A stretch of 64,000 nucleotides of DNA. Source: Demequina pelophila. GTDB lineage: Bacteria > Actinomycetota > Actinomycetes > Actinomycetales > Demequinaceae. Positions 8,605 through 17,007 of this stretch are shown here, piece after piece. Location: contig NZ_BBLY01000004.1 of NCBI RefSeq assembly GCF_000971175.1, forward strand, positions 430,298-494,297, in the 5' to 3' direction. Position numbers and translations under genes: made by a program. Under the pieces are notes generated by a model. It ran no database searches. It was not told the DNA's origin and saw only the letters and a program-made list of their open reading frames with translations. Every line of letters starts with the position of its first letter. Position 1 is the stretch's first letter.

Positions 8605-9461
8605 TGCCGGCGCTCGCGGGGATCGCGCTCGGGCTCGGCCTGCTGCTCGTCTGGCTGTCCGCGTGGGAGGTGCCGCGGCGCGAACGGCCCCCGAGCGCCA
8701 GGGCGCTGCGGGCGGCGGACAGGCTCGCCCAGGCGGGCCTGCCCGGGATCGACCCGCGCGCGGTGCCGGCCGCGGGCGCGGCGGCCGGACTGGTCGCCGG
8801 AGGCGTCGTGGCCGCGACCACCGGCGCGCTCGCCGTCGGGCTGTGCGCGGCCCTGGGGGCGGCGTGGGCGCCGCATGCCTATGTCTCCGCACGGGCGCGC
8901 TCCCGCCGCGGGCGGCTGCGCGGGGTGTGGCCGGACGCGGTGGACCTGGTGCGGTCCGGCGTGCGGGCGGGGCTGTCGCTGCCCGAGGCGCTCGCCGAGC
9001 TGGGGGAGCGCGGCCCGGAGGAGCTGCGCCCGGCCTTCGTCGAGTTCGGGGAGGACTACCGCGCCTCGGGGCGCTTCGATGCCTCGGTCGAGGCGCTCCA
9101 GCGCCGGCTCGCGGACCCCGTCGCGGACCGGATGCTGTCCGCGGTGCGCCTCGCGCGCGACGTGGGCGGCACGGACGTGGGCCGCGTGCTCGACGCCCTG
9201 AGCTCGCACCTGCGCGACGAGGGCCGCACGCGTGCGGAGCTCGAGGCCCGCCAGAGCTGGACCGTCAACGCGGCGCGCCTCGCCGTGGCCGCGCCCTGGG
9301 TGCTGCTCGCGATGCTCGCGAGCCGTCCCTCGAACGTCGAGGCCTTCGACAGTCCCGGCGGCGTGATCGTGCTCGCGGGCGGCGCCGCCGCCTGCGTGGG
9401 CGCGTACCGGCTGATGCGCTACCTGGGACGCCTGCCGGTCGACGAGCGGACGCACGCATGA
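8601..9461 (+). CDS. tadB: Tad pilus inner-membrane protein TadB
   Basis: This 286-aa protein has an N-terminal membrane pair, a cytoplasmic T2SS-F type domain (VDLVRSGVRAGLSLPEAL...) and C-terminal membrane segments. TadB and TadC form the inner-membrane platform on which TadA acts. The ATG at 8601 overlaps the tadA stop (ATGA), and a second Met follows at once. Length and domain order match actinobacterial TadB. Confidence 0.9.
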   Translation: MMPALAGIALGLGLLLVWLSAWEVPRRERPPSARALRAADRLAQAGLPGIDPRAVPAAGAAAGLVAGGVVAATTGALAVGLCAALGAAWAPHAYVSARARSRRGRLRGVWPDAVDLVRSGVRAGLSLPEALAELGERGPEELRPAFVEFGEDYRASGRFDASVEALQRRLADPVADRMLSAVRLARDVGGTDVGRVLDALSSHLRDEGRTRAELEARQSWTVNAARLAVAAPWVLLAMLASRPSNVEAFDSPGGVIVLAGGAAACVGAYRLMRYLGRLPVDERTHA

Positions 9462-10342
9462 TCGCCGCCCTGGCCGCGTGCCTGGCGCTGGGGCTCGCGC
9501 TCGTGCTGGCGTGGGCCGGGACGCGGCGGTTCTCGCTCGAGGCCCGCCTCGCGCCTGCCCTGCGCGGCACCCGTGCCCCGCGCCGCGCGCGGCTTGCGGA
9601 CCGCCTCGCGGCGCCGCTGGCGGACGATGCCCGACGCCTCCTCGCGCGGTGGGCCGCCTCGGGGGACCTCGACGAGCGGCTGGCCCGCGCCGGGCATCCG
9701 CGCACCGGGCCCGCGCACCGGGCGCAGCAGATCGCGGGCGCCGCCGTGGGGCTGGCGGCCGGCCTCGCGCTCGGTGCCGCGCTCGCCGCCGTCCGCGGGG
9801 CGTCGCCGGTCGTCGCGCTCGGCGTCTCCGTGGGCGCGTGCGCCGCGGGTGCCGCGCTGCCCGACGTCCTGCTCGCGAGCGCCGGCACCCGCCGCGTCGC
9901 CCGCATGCGCGCCCAGCTGCCGGGCGCGGCCGAGCTGCTCGCGCTCGCCGTGGTCGCCGGCGCCGGCCTCCCGGTCGCCCTCGAGAGGACCTCCCGCACG
10001 GTGGGCGGGCCCCTGGGCGAGGAGATCGGCGAGGTGCTCGCCACCGCGCGCGAGGGCCGTTCGGTGGCCGCCGCGCTGGACGACTGGGCGGCGCGCGTGC
10101 CCGAGCCCGCCGTCGCGACGTTCGCCGGCGCGGTGTCCGCGGCCCTCGATCGAGGCACGCCGCTCGCGGACGTGCTCCACGCGCAGGCACGCGACGCCAG
10201 GGAGCGGTCCCGCGCCGCGCTCATGGAGGAGGGCGGCAAGCGTGAAATCGCGATGCTCGTGCCCGTCGTCCTCATCATTCTGCCGGTCACGGTGCTGTTC
10301 GCGCTGTATCCGGGACTCATGGCGATCCGGCTGGACCTGTGA
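9458..10342 (+). CDS. tadC: Tad pilus inner-membrane protein TadC
   Basis: A 294-aa T2SS-F domain protein with an N-terminal signal-anchor, a paired helix around residues 90-140 and the characteristic sequence AELLALAVVAGAGLPVALE. Its hydrophobic C-terminus (MLVPVVLIILPVTVLFALYPG) is typical of TadC. It starts inside the tadB stop (ATGA at 9458). It partners TadB in the pilus assembly platform. The first 75 residues are very Ala/Arg-rich and poorly conserved. Confidence 0.9.
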   Translation: MIAALAACLALGLALVLAWAGTRRFSLEARLAPALRGTRAPRRARLADRLAAPLADDARRLLARWAASGDLDERLARAGHPRTGPAHRAQQIAGAAVGLAAGLALGAALAAVRGASPVVALGVSVGACAAGAALPDVLLASAGTRRVARMRAQLPGAAELLALAVVAGAGLPVALERTSRTVGGPLGEEIGEVLATAREGRSVAAALDDWAARVPEPAVATFAGAVSAALDRGTPLADVLHAQARDARERSRAALMEEGGKREIAMLVPVVLIILPVTVLFALYPGLMAIRLDL

Positions 10343-10376
10343 GCGGCGCCCGCCGCCACGCGACGAAGGGGGAGAG

Positions 10377-10562
10377 ATGGACCAGGAAGCAACGATCGAG
10401 CGCCACGGACGGCGCCTGGAACTCGACGACCGCGGAGACGTGCCCGGCTGGGTGCTCATCACGTTGATGAGCGCCGGCTTGGTCGCCACGCTGTGGGCGC
10501 TCGCGGGGCCCGCGCTCAGCGAGCTGTTCACCACCGCCCTTGAATCGGTCACCGGAGGCTGA
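10377..10562 (+). CDS. Small Flp-like pilin candidate of the Tad locus
   Basis: This 61-aa protein has a charged N-terminal third and a single hydrophobic helix (VPGWVLITLMSAGLVATLWALAG). This is the size and layout of actinobacterial Flp-type major pilins and of the small protein found between tadC and tadE. AAGGGGGAGAG at 10366-10376 is a strong ribosome-binding site, stronger than those of its neighbours, which fits high expression. The classic G/XXXXEY processing site is not present. Cleavage after the Gly of RGD or PGW is only a guess. It overlaps the next gene by 23 bp. Confidence 0.75.
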   Translation: MDQEATIERHGRRLELDDRGDVPGWVLITLMSAGLVATLWALAGPALSELFTTALESVTGG

Positions 10563-10917
10563 GCGGGGGAGCGCGCCCGTCGAGTTCGTGCTGGTGACGG
10601 CCTTCGTGCTGGTCGTGGTGCTCGGGCTCATGCAGCTCGCGCTCACCCTGCACGTGCGCCACACCCTGCTCGCCTGCGCCTCCCAGGCCGCCCGCGCGGC
10701 CGCCGTCGCGGCCACCGCCCACGACGCGGTCGGCCGCGCCGACGCGTGCGCGGCGGGCGTGGGCGCCGCGGCGACCGTCGAGGTCGAGGACGTCGCGGTG
10801 GGCGGCCTGCCGGGGGTCCGGGTGACGATGCGCGCGCCGGCCCCCGTGCTGGGCGTGTGGTCCGCGGGGGCCATCGAGGTCGCGGCGCGCGGCGTCCTCG
10901 AGGGGGCCGCACCATGA
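10540..10917 (+). CDS. TadE-like pilus assembly protein
   Basis: A 125-aa protein with the TadE signature at its N-terminus (ERGSAPVEFVLVTAFVLVVVL), a single membrane anchor and an extracytoplasmic beta-rich tail. A TTG start at 10540 lies inside the end of the pilin gene, giving translational coupling. A later GTG (about 10589) would cut the RGSAPVEF motif and is unlikely. TadE proteins are minor pilins needed for assembly or anchoring of Flp pili. Confidence 0.85.
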   Translation: MNRSPEAERGSAPVEFVLVTAFVLVVVLGLMQLALTLHVRHTLLACASQAARAAAVAATAHDAVGRADACAAGVGAAATVEVEDVAVGGLPGVRVTMRAPAPVLGVWSAGAIEVAARGVLEGAAP

Positions 10918-11366
10918 GACGCACCGACGACCGCGGCTCCCTCACCGTCGAGGCCGTCGCGCTCACGCTCCTGCTGCTGATCCCCACGCTCTACCTGGTG
11001 CTCGCGCTCGGCCGCGTCCAGGCGGGCGCCTACGCGGCGGAGTCCGGGGCCTACGCCGCTGCGCGCGCGGCCGTGCTCGCCGGCACCGCCGCGGCCGTCG
11101 ACGGCGCGCGCGTCGGCACGGCCATGGACGATGCGGGGATTGCCGCCGCGCGCCTCGTCGCCGAGGACTTCGGCGTCCCCGCGGACGCGGTGGCCGTGGA
11201 ACTGACGTGCGACCCGGCGTGCCTCGAGCCCGCCTCCGTGGTCGAGGCCGCCGTCACCGTGGCCGTCCCGCTGCCCGGCGTGCCCGCGTTCGCGCGCGGC
11301 GTCCTGCCCCTCGAGGTGACCGTCGCGGCCTCGGCGGCGAGCCCGGTCGAGGGCGTGGCGCCATGA
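10914..11366 (+). CDS. Second TadE/TadF-like minor pilin
   Basis: This 150-aa protein begins MRRTDDRGSLTVEAVALTLLLLIPTLYLVL (first 20 residues are diagnostic: DRGSLTVEAV is a TadE-type prepilin start). The extracytoplasmic part is Ala-rich and has two cysteines (ELTCDPACLEP) that could form a disulphide. The ATG overlaps the previous stop by 4 bp. It contains one in-frame GGACGATGC (MDDAG at 11124-11132). Confidence 0.8.
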   Translation: MRRTDDRGSLTVEAVALTLLLLIPTLYLVLALGRVQAGAYAAESGAYAAARAAVLAGTAAAVDGARVGTAMDDAGIAAARLVAEDFGVPADAVAVELTCDPACLEPASVVEAAVTVAVPLPGVPAFARGVLPLEVTVAASAASPVEGVAP

Positions 11367-11845
11367 CCGCCCCGGAGGGCCGCCGCCGCGCGCCCGCCGC
11401 GCGCCGCGGCAGGCCCACCGACGACGAGGGCTCCGTCGCGGTCGTCGTGATCGGCCTCGTCGCGCTGGTGCTGGCGCTCGTGCTGACCGTCGCCGCCGCC
11501 ACGCACCTCCAGCTCCAGAGGATGCGCCTGGCCCACGCGGCGGATGAGGCCGCGCTCGCGGCCGCGGACGCCATCGACGCGGACGCCTACTACGCCGGCA
11601 CGCTCGACCCGGCCGCTCCCCACCTGTCCCACGACCGGGCCGACGACGAGGCGCGCACCCACTTCCGTGCATCGTCCCTGCGCGAGGGGCTCGGGGAGGC
11701 CCGAGTCGAGAGCGTCGAGATCCGGGCGGACGGCGCGGTGGTCGTGGAGGCGAGCCTGCGCAGCCCGCTCGTCCTCGACCTGGCGTGGCTGCCCGGGACC
11801 GTGGACCTGCGCACAGCCGCGGCGGCACGCATCACGGGCGGCTGA
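11363..11845 (+). CDS. TadG-like (Flp pilus assembly N-terminal domain) protein
   Basis: This 160-aa protein has an N-terminal basic stretch and then DDEGSVAVVVIGLVALVLALVLTVAAA, a single anchor of the Tad secretion-associated N-terminal type. A predicted surface domain with AADEAALAAADAID follows, which is typical of TadG-like and Rv3660c-neighbour proteins. It is the last gene of the Tad run and again starts at ATGA. No terminator hairpin was recognised after it. The 232-bp gap that follows carries the pflB promoter. Confidence 0.78.
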   Translation: MTAPEGRRRAPAARRGRPTDDEGSVAVVVIGLVALVLALVLTVAAATHLQLQRMRLAHAADEAALAAADAIDADAYYAGTLDPAAPHLSHDRADDEARTHFRASSLREGLGEARVESVEIRADGAVVVEASLRSPLVLDLAWLPGTVDLRTAAAARITGG

Positions 11846-11933
11846 CGGCCGCGGTCGCAGGGCCGGGCGAGCGCGCGTAACGTGGTTCCCACGAGTGGCC
11901 GCGAGGGTACCCACCCCCGTATTCGAGCACTCC

Positions 11934-11974
11934 GTGATAACACCGTCACCGAACTCGGGGCACTAGGTCCCGTA
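11934..11974 (+). promoter_or_regulatory. Candidate regulatory palindromes upstream of pflB
   Basis: Two imperfect palindromes are visible in the pflB leader. One is GTGA-N8-TCAC (11934-11937, 11946-11949). The other is TCGGGGCACTAGGTCCCGTA at 11955-11974, which matches about 14 of 20 positions of the mycobacterial DosR consensus TTSGGGACTWWAGTCCCSAA. A redox or hypoxia regulator would make sense for pyruvate formate-lyase. The match is weak and may be chance. Confidence 0.3.
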
Positions 11975-12077
11975 TGGGGTCAGGGCCCCGGTCGTACCGT
12001 GGCACCAATGGCAACAGCCACAGAGCCCTCAGGGGCTCACCCCAGGCCATCATCCACAGGGAGAGGGAGACCAGGCC

Positions 12078-14360
12078 ATGACTACTGAAGCCGTCAACAA
12101 CGACACCATTCAGCCGGAGGAGGGCGACCCCCGCTCGCAGGCGTGGCGCGGCTTCCGCACCGGCGACTGGTGCGACGCGGTCGACGTCCGTGACTTCATC
12201 CAGCTGAACTACGAGCCCTACGAGGGCGACGACTCGTTCCTCGCCGGCGCGACCGAGCGCACCACCGCCGTGTGGGACAAGCTCTCGGCGATGTTCCCGG
12301 AGGAGCGCGAGAAGGGCGTCTACGACGTCGACTTCGAGACCCCCGCGTCGATCACCGCGCACGCGCCGGGCTACATCGACAAGGACAACGAGATCATCGT
12401 CGGCCTCCAGACCGACGCTCCGCTGAAGCGCGCCATCATGCCGTTCGGCGGCTGGCGCATGGTCGTCAAGGAGCTCGAGACCTACGGCTACCCCGTGAAG
12501 CCGGAGCTCGAGGAGATCTTCACCAAGTACCGCAAGACCCACAACGACGGCGTCTTCGACGCGTACCCGCCGAACGTCCGCGCGGCCCGCTCGTCGCACA
12601 TCGTCACCGGTCTCCCGGACGCCTACGGCCGCGGCCGCATCATCGGTGACTACCGCCGCGTCGCCCTGTACGGCGTCGACGCGCTCATCGAGGGCAAGAA
12701 GCTCGAGCGCATGGAGCTCGACATGGAGCGCTCGACCGAGGACATCATTCGCGACCGCGAGGAGAACTCGGAGCAGATCAAGGCGCTCAAGGAGCTCAAG
12801 CAGATGGCGGCCGGCTACGGCTTCGACATCTCGGGCCCCGCGACGAACGCCCGTGAGGCCGTCCAGTGGCTGTACTTCGCGTACCTCGCCGCGGTCAAGG
12901 AGCAGAACGGCGCCGCCATGTCGCTGGGCCGCACCTCGACCTTCATCGACATCTTCATCGAGCGCGACATCGCCGCCGGCGTCCTCACCGAGGAGCAGGC
13001 GCAGGAGATCATCGACGACTTCGTCATCAAGCTGCGCATCGTCCGCTTCCTGCGCACCCCGGAGTACGACGCCCTGTTCTCGGGCGACCCGACCTGGGTC
13101 ACCGAGACCATCGGCGGCATCGGCAAGGACGGTCGCCCGCTGGTGACCCGCACCTCGTTCCGCTACCTGCAGACGCTGTACAACATCGGCCCCGCCCCCG
13201 AGCCGAACCTCACCGTCTTCTGGTCGGACCGCCTGCCCCAGGGCTTCAAGGACTACTGCGCCAAGGTGTCGATCGACACGTCGGCCATCCAGTACGAGTC
13301 CGACGAGCTCATCCGCCCCGTGTGCGGTGACGACGCGGCCATCGCGTGCTGCGTCTCCGCCATGGAGGTCGGCAAGCAGATGCAGTTCTTCGGTGCCCGC
13401 GTCAACCTGGCGAAGGCCCTGCTGTACGCGATCAACGGTGGCCGCGACGAGAACTCGGGCAAGCAGGTCGCCCCGGTCTCCGCGCCCATCACGGACGAGG
13501 TCCTCGACTTCGACCAGGTCATGGCCGCGTACGACAAGCTGCTCGACTGGCTCGCCGAGACCTACGTGGACGCCCTCAACTGCATCCACTTCATGCACGA
13601 CAAGTACGCCTACGAGCGCATCGAGATGGCGCTGCACGACCGCACCATCCTCCGCACCATGGCCTGCGGCATCGCCGGCCTGTCGGTGACGGCGGACTCG
13701 CTGTCGGCCATCAAGCACGCCAAGGTGCGCCCCGTGCGCGACGAGACCGGCCTCGCGGTGGACTACGAGGTCGAGGGCGAGTTCCCGTGCTACGGCAACG
13801 ACGACGACTCCGTCGACTCGATCGCCGTGGACCTGGTCACCCGCTTCATGGAGAAGGTGCGCAAGCAGCCCACCTACCGCAACTCGAAGCACACGCAGTC
13901 GGTGCTCACCATCACCTCGAACGTGGTGTACGGCAAGCACACCGGCAACACGCCCGACGGCCGCCGCTCCGGCGAGCCGTTCTCCCCGGGCGCGAACCCG
14001 ATGAACGGCCGCGACGTGCACGGTGTGCTGGCGTCGGCGCTGTCGGTCGCGAAGCTCCCCTACGAGCAGGCCGAGGACGGCATCTCGCTCACGACCTCGA
14101 TCGTGCCCTCGGGCCTCGGTCGCGACCGTGACGAGCAGGTCAAGAACCTGGTGGGCATCCTCGACGCGTACAACGTGTCGAAGGGCTTCCACGTGAACGT
14201 CAACGTCCTCAACCGCGAGGTGCTCGAGGACGCGATGGAGAACCCGGAGAAGTACCCGCAGCTCACCATCCGCGTGTCGGGCTACGCCGTGAACTTCGTG
14301 CGTCTGACCCGCGAGCAGCAGATGGACGTGCTCTCGCGCACGTTCCACGCCGGCCTGTAA
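12078..14360 (+). CDS. pflB: Pyruvate formate-lyase (formate C-acetyltransferase)
   Basis: A 760-aa glycyl-radical enzyme that cleaves pyruvate with CoA to acetyl-CoA and formate under anaerobic conditions. The two active-site cysteines are Cys424-Cys425 ([11 protein letters not shown]), and the radical glycine is Gly735 in RVSGYAVNF near the C-terminus. Length equals that of E. coli PflB. A GGGAGAGGGAGACC ribosome-binding region lies just upstream. The activating enzyme follows 87 bp downstream, after a very strong hairpin. Codon use is extremely biased to G/C-ending codons, which suggests high expression. Confidence 0.97.
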   Translation: MTTEAVNNDTIQPEEGDPRSQAWRGFRTGDWCDAVDVRDFIQLNYEPYEGDDSFLAGATERTTAVWDKLSAMFPEEREKGVYDVDFETPASITAHAPGYIDKDNEIIVGLQTDAPLKRAIMPFGGWRMVVKELETYGYPVKPELEEIFTKYRKTHNDGVFDAYPPNVRAARSSHIVTGLPDAYGRGRIIGDYRRVALYGVDALIEGKKLERMELDMERSTEDIIRDREENSEQIKALKELKQMAAGYGFDISGPATNAREAVQWLYFAYLAAVKEQNGAAMSLGRTSTFIDIFIERDIAAGVLTEEQAQEIIDDFVIKLRIVRFLRTPEYDALFSGDPTWVTETIGGIGKDGRPLVTRTSFRYLQTLYNIGPAPEPNLTVFWSDRLPQGFKDYCAKVSIDTSAIQYESDELIRPVCGDDAAIACCVSAMEVGKQMQFFGARVNLAKALLYAINGGRDENSGKQVAPVSAPITDEVLDFDQVMAAYDKLLDWLAETYVDALNCIHFMHDKYAYERIEMALHDRTILRTMACGIAGLSVTADSLSAIKHAKVRPVRDETGLAVDYEVEGEFPCYGNDDDSVDSIAVDLVTRFMEKVRKQPTYRNSKHTQSVLTITSNVVYGKHTGNTPDGRRSGEPFSPGANPMNGRDVHGVLASALSVAKLPYEQAEDGISLTTSIVPSGLGRDRDEQVKNLVGILDAYNVSKGFHVNVNVLNREVLEDAMENPEKYPQLTIRVSGYAVNFVRLTREQQMDVLSRTFHAGL

Positions 14361-14374
14361 GGACCGCTCTCACC

Positions 14375-14416
14375 GAGGCGCCCCGCCCCCGCATCCGTGC
14401 GGGGGCGGGGCGCCTC
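14375..14416 (+). terminator. 19-bp stem-loop between pflB and pflA
   Basis: A perfect 19-bp stem (14375-14393 with 14398-14416) is closed by a TCCG loop. It starts right after the pflB stop. Only GTTCTCT follows, so there is no clear U-tract. It could partially terminate transcription or protect the pflB mRNA 3' end, lowering pflA relative to pflB. Confidence 0.85.
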
Positions 14417-14447
14417 GTTCTCTACACTCGAACGAGGAGGTCCCTAC

Positions 14448-15269
14448 ATGACCGAGAATTCTGTGCCCGTCGAGCTCATGCCCACCCCGCCCATGGAGAT
14501 CGCGGACGAGGAGGTCGCCGCGTCCGAGCGGATCCGCGACTTCCAGACCGGATCCGTCCACTCCTGGGACCTGGTCACCGGCGCCGACGGCCCGGGCACG
14601 CGCATGACCCTCTTCCTGGCCGGCTGCGGGATGCGCTGCCAGTACTGCCAGAACCCCGACACCTGGTACATGCGCGACGGCAAGCGCCACACAGTCGACG
14701 AGGTGATGGAGCGCGTCACCCGCTACGCGACCATCATGAAGGTCACCGGCGGCGGCCTCACCATCTCCGGCGGGGAGCCGCTGCTGCAGTCGAAGTTCGT
14801 CATGAACATCTTCCGCCGCTGCAAGGACCTCGACATCCACACCGCGCTCGACACGGCCGGGCTGCTGGGCGCGCGCCTGAGCGACGACGACCTCAACTAC
14901 GTCGACCTCACGCTGCTCGACATCAAGTCCGGCATCCCCGAGGTCTACAAGCGCGTCACCGGCCGTCCGCTCCAGCCGACGCTGGACTTCGCGCGGCGCC
15001 TGTCGGACAAGGGCAAGACCATGTGGATCCGGTTCGTCCTGGTCCCGGGATTGACCGATGCGGTGGAGAACGTGGACGCGATCGCGGACTTCGTCGCGAC
15101 CCTGGACGGCGTCGAGCGCCTCGAGGTGCTCCCGTTCCACCAGCTGGGCCGGGACAAGTGGACCGCGACGGGGGAGCCGTACCTGCTGGGCGAGGTCCAG
15201 CCCCCGGGCAAGGAGCTCATCGACCGCGTCAAGGGCCAGTTCGCCGCGCGCGGCATCAACGTCAAGTAG
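14448..15269 (+). CDS. pflA: Pyruvate formate-lyase-activating enzyme (radical SAM)
   Basis: A 273-aa radical-SAM enzyme. The cluster motif Cys60-x3-Cys64-x2-Cys67 (GCGMRCQYC) binds the 4Fe-4S cluster, and GGGLTISGGEPLLQ contributes to SAM binding. It abstracts hydrogen from Gly735 of PflB through 5'-deoxyadenosyl radical. The start at 14448 is set by AACGAGGAGG 7 bp upstream. Its N-terminal 45 residues are longer than in E. coli PflA and acidic. It depends on the pflB promoter unless the region after the hairpin provides its own. Confidence 0.96.
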   Translation: MTENSVPVELMPTPPMEIADEEVAASERIRDFQTGSVHSWDLVTGADGPGTRMTLFLAGCGMRCQYCQNPDTWYMRDGKRHTVDEVMERVTRYATIMKVTGGGLTISGGEPLLQSKFVMNIFRRCKDLDIHTALDTAGLLGARLSDDDLNYVDLTLLDIKSGIPEVYKRVTGRPLQPTLDFARRLSDKGKTMWIRFVLVPGLTDAVENVDAIADFVATLDGVERLEVLPFHQLGRDKWTATGEPYLLGEVQPPGKELIDRVKGQFAARGINVK

Positions 15270-15301
15270 CGCGGTGCCGGCGAGGGACCATGGCGCGCCC
15301 G

Positions 15302-15320
15302 ATACCCCCTGGGGTATAGT
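15302..15320 (+). promoter_or_regulatory. CsoR/CstR-type operator overlapping a -10 box
   Basis: The palindrome ATACCCCCTGGGGTAT (15302-15317) has 7-bp arms. CsoR-family copper and persulfide sensors bind A/T-rich-flanked G/C tracts of this form, and CstR operators look like ATACCCNNNNGGGTAT. The right arm merges with TATAGT (15315-15320), a good -10 box 7 bp before the ATG, so repressor binding would block a leaderless transcript. A near-identical site precedes trxA at 42748. Confidence 0.7.
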
Positions 15321-15327
15321 GGCGGCC

Positions 15328-15783
15328 ATGAACCGACGCATCGTCCCCACCCTCGCCGGCTCCCTGCTCCTCCTCGCCCCCGCGCTGGCGGGCTGCTCGG
15401 GCGACGCCGACGCCCCCGCCGACGTCGCGGCGGTCGAGGCCGCGGCCGATGCGCCGGTCGCCGTGGCCTTCGACGGCGCCCACGTCGATCAGGAGGCCTT
15501 CGTCGCGGCGCTCGACGCTCCCGGCGTCGTGCTGATCGACGTGCGCACCCCCGAGGAGTTCGCCTCCGGGCACCTGCCCGGCGCGCTCAACATCGACATC
15601 AACTCCGCGACGTTCGCCCAGAACGTCGCCGCGCTCGACCCCGAGGCGGACTACGCGGTCTACTGCCGCTCCGCCAACCGCTCGCGCGCCGCGATCGACG
15701 TCATGACGGAGCAGGGGATCGCGCACACGGTCGGTCTCGAGGGCGGCATCGTCGCCTGGACCGGCGACGTGGTCACCGGCTGA
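15328..15783 (+). CDS. Rhodanese-domain lipoprotein
   Basis: This 151-aa protein has a signal peptide with lipobox LAGC (Cys23), so it is anchored outside the membrane. A single rhodanese domain follows, with the VLIDVRTPEEF loop and active-site Cys113 in YCRSANRSR. Single-domain rhodaneses move sulfane sulfur through a Cys persulfide. The CsoR/CstR-type palindrome just upstream links it to sulfide or persulfide stress. It converges with the TDT transporter gene with only 10 bp between stops. Confidence 0.9.
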   Translation: MNRRIVPTLAGSLLLLAPALAGCSGDADAPADVAAVEAAADAPVAVAFDGAHVDQEAFVAALDAPGVVLIDVRTPEEFASGHLPGALNIDINSATFAQNVAALDPEADYAVYCRSANRSRAAIDVMTEQGIAHTVGLEGGIVAWTGDVVTG

Positions 15784-15793
15784 CGCTCCGACC

Positions 15794-16777
15794 TCACCCC
15801 TCCGGGCGCGTGAGCTCGCCCCGGGAGATCGCGACGCCGGTGCGCCACCCGAGCGCGATCACGAGCGCGGTCGCCGCGGTGAGGGCGACGCCGCCCACCC
15901 ACGCCGCGAACACGGTGGCGCCGTCCAGTCGAGCCGCGAACAGCGCCGAGGCGGCGGCCGCCAGCGGGAAGACGTACGCCCAGGCGCTGACGGCGAAGGG
16001 GGTACGGGCCAGGGCGTTCGCCTGCGAGGCGAGCAGCGCGAGCTGGAAGATCACGACGCCCAGCAGCATGGAGGCGAGCGGGTCGTCCCACGAGCCGCCC
16101 AGGCGCACCCACGCGGACGAGGCGACGGCGGGCGGTGCCATGAGGATCGCGAGCGTGGGCGCGAGGCGCGGCGGCACCACGCCCTCGACGAAGAGGCGGT
16201 TGAGGACCACGGGCAGCAGGCCCAGCCAGAACATCACCCCGACGCCGAAGAAGTACCAGCTGATCTCCTCCGGCGCGTGGGCGACGCCCGCGAGCGGCGC
16301 CAGCAGATTGCCGGCGATGGGGATGAACCAGGCGGGATGGACGTGCGTGGCGCGGATGCGGGCGTCCGCGATCCACGTGCGCATGATCGCGACGGTCAGG
16401 ACGAACTGCGTCGCCGCGGCCGTCCACCACAGGCCCGCGGACAGCCGCTCCGCGATCGGCAGGAAGGCGACCGCGAGCACCATCATCGCCGCCGGCAGGG
16501 ACGCGACGAAGGCCGCCTTGACCGGGTGGGACCACTCGTCGGCCACCGCGCGCGGGTGCCGGACCGCCTTGGCGCCGTAGGCGACCAGCGCGACCGCGAG
16601 GACCGCGAGGCTCACCCACGCGAGCGCATTGCCCACGTGGAGGCGCCAGCCGAACGTCTCGACCGCCCTGTGCCACGCGACGGCGGTGCCCCCGCCGCCC
16701 ATGATGATCGCGAAGATGCCCACCGGGAGGTGGGCGAGCGAGTTCTCGGACGATGCGGTGGTGGCCGGTGCGGTCAT
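15794..16777 (-). CDS. TDT-family transporter (TehA/SLAC1-like)
   Basis: A 327-aa protein with about ten membrane segments in the five-hairpin layout of the tellurite-resistance/dicarboxylate transporter family (ISWYFFGVGVMFWLGLLP, HPAWFIPIAGNLLAPLAG). The family includes anion channels and C4-dicarboxylate or sulfite exporters, so the substrate here is open. The start at 16777 is chosen for the AAGGAGCGCC ribosome-binding site. It is divergent from the OFA antiporter and shares a 230-bp regulatory gap. An in-frame GGACGATGC copy encodes ASS near the N-terminus. Confidence 0.82.
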   Translation of the reverse strand: MTAPATTASSENSLAHLPVGIFAIIMGGGGTAVAWHRAVETFGWRLHVGNALAWVSLAVLAVALVAYGAKAVRHPRAVADEWSHPVKAAFVASLPAAMMVLAVAFLPIAERLSAGLWWTAAATQFVLTVAIMRTWIADARIRATHVHPAWFIPIAGNLLAPLAGVAHAPEEISWYFFGVGVMFWLGLLPVVLNRLFVEGVVPPRLAPTLAILMAPPAVASSAWVRLGGSWDDPLASMLLGVVIFQLALLASQANALARTPFAVSAWAYVFPLAAAASALFAARLDGATVFAAWVGGVALTAATALVIALGWRTGVAISRGELTRPEG

Positions 16778-16900
16778 GGCGCTCCTTCGACGCGCGAGCG
16801 GGCGGTGGCGGGGGCGGGGTGCCTCGCCCGCCACCCTAGACGCACCAGGGGCGTCGGCCTGTGAGGTCGGTCACCTCGCGGCTCCGGCCCCGCACGGGGC

Positions 16901-16940
16901 CGTGACCCAAGTCCCGCAACCGTGACCGAAGTCCCAAATC
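16901..16940 (+). promoter_or_regulatory. Two 20-bp direct repeats resembling DosR half-sites
   Basis: CGTGACCCAAGTCCCGCAAC (16901-16920) is followed at once by CGTGACCGAAGTCCCAAATC. On the minus strand each reads GGGACTTNGGTCACG, close to the hypoxia-regulator DosR consensus GGGACTWWAGTCCC in its first half. The 20-bp spacing places both on the same DNA face. They lie 68-107 bp upstream of the OFA antiporter start and also upstream of the divergent TDT gene. Confidence 0.5.
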
Positions 16941-17007
16941 GGACGGCCGCGGGCGCGCGACCATGGCCGAAATGGGGGCAGAGGCGCCCTTGAAAGGAAG
17001 TCCATAG

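Noticed and set aside
11934-11949. GTGA-N8-TCAC as a Rex or CRP site for pflB
   Set aside because: Both of those proteins prefer a 6-bp spacer between these half-sites, so the spacing here does not fit.
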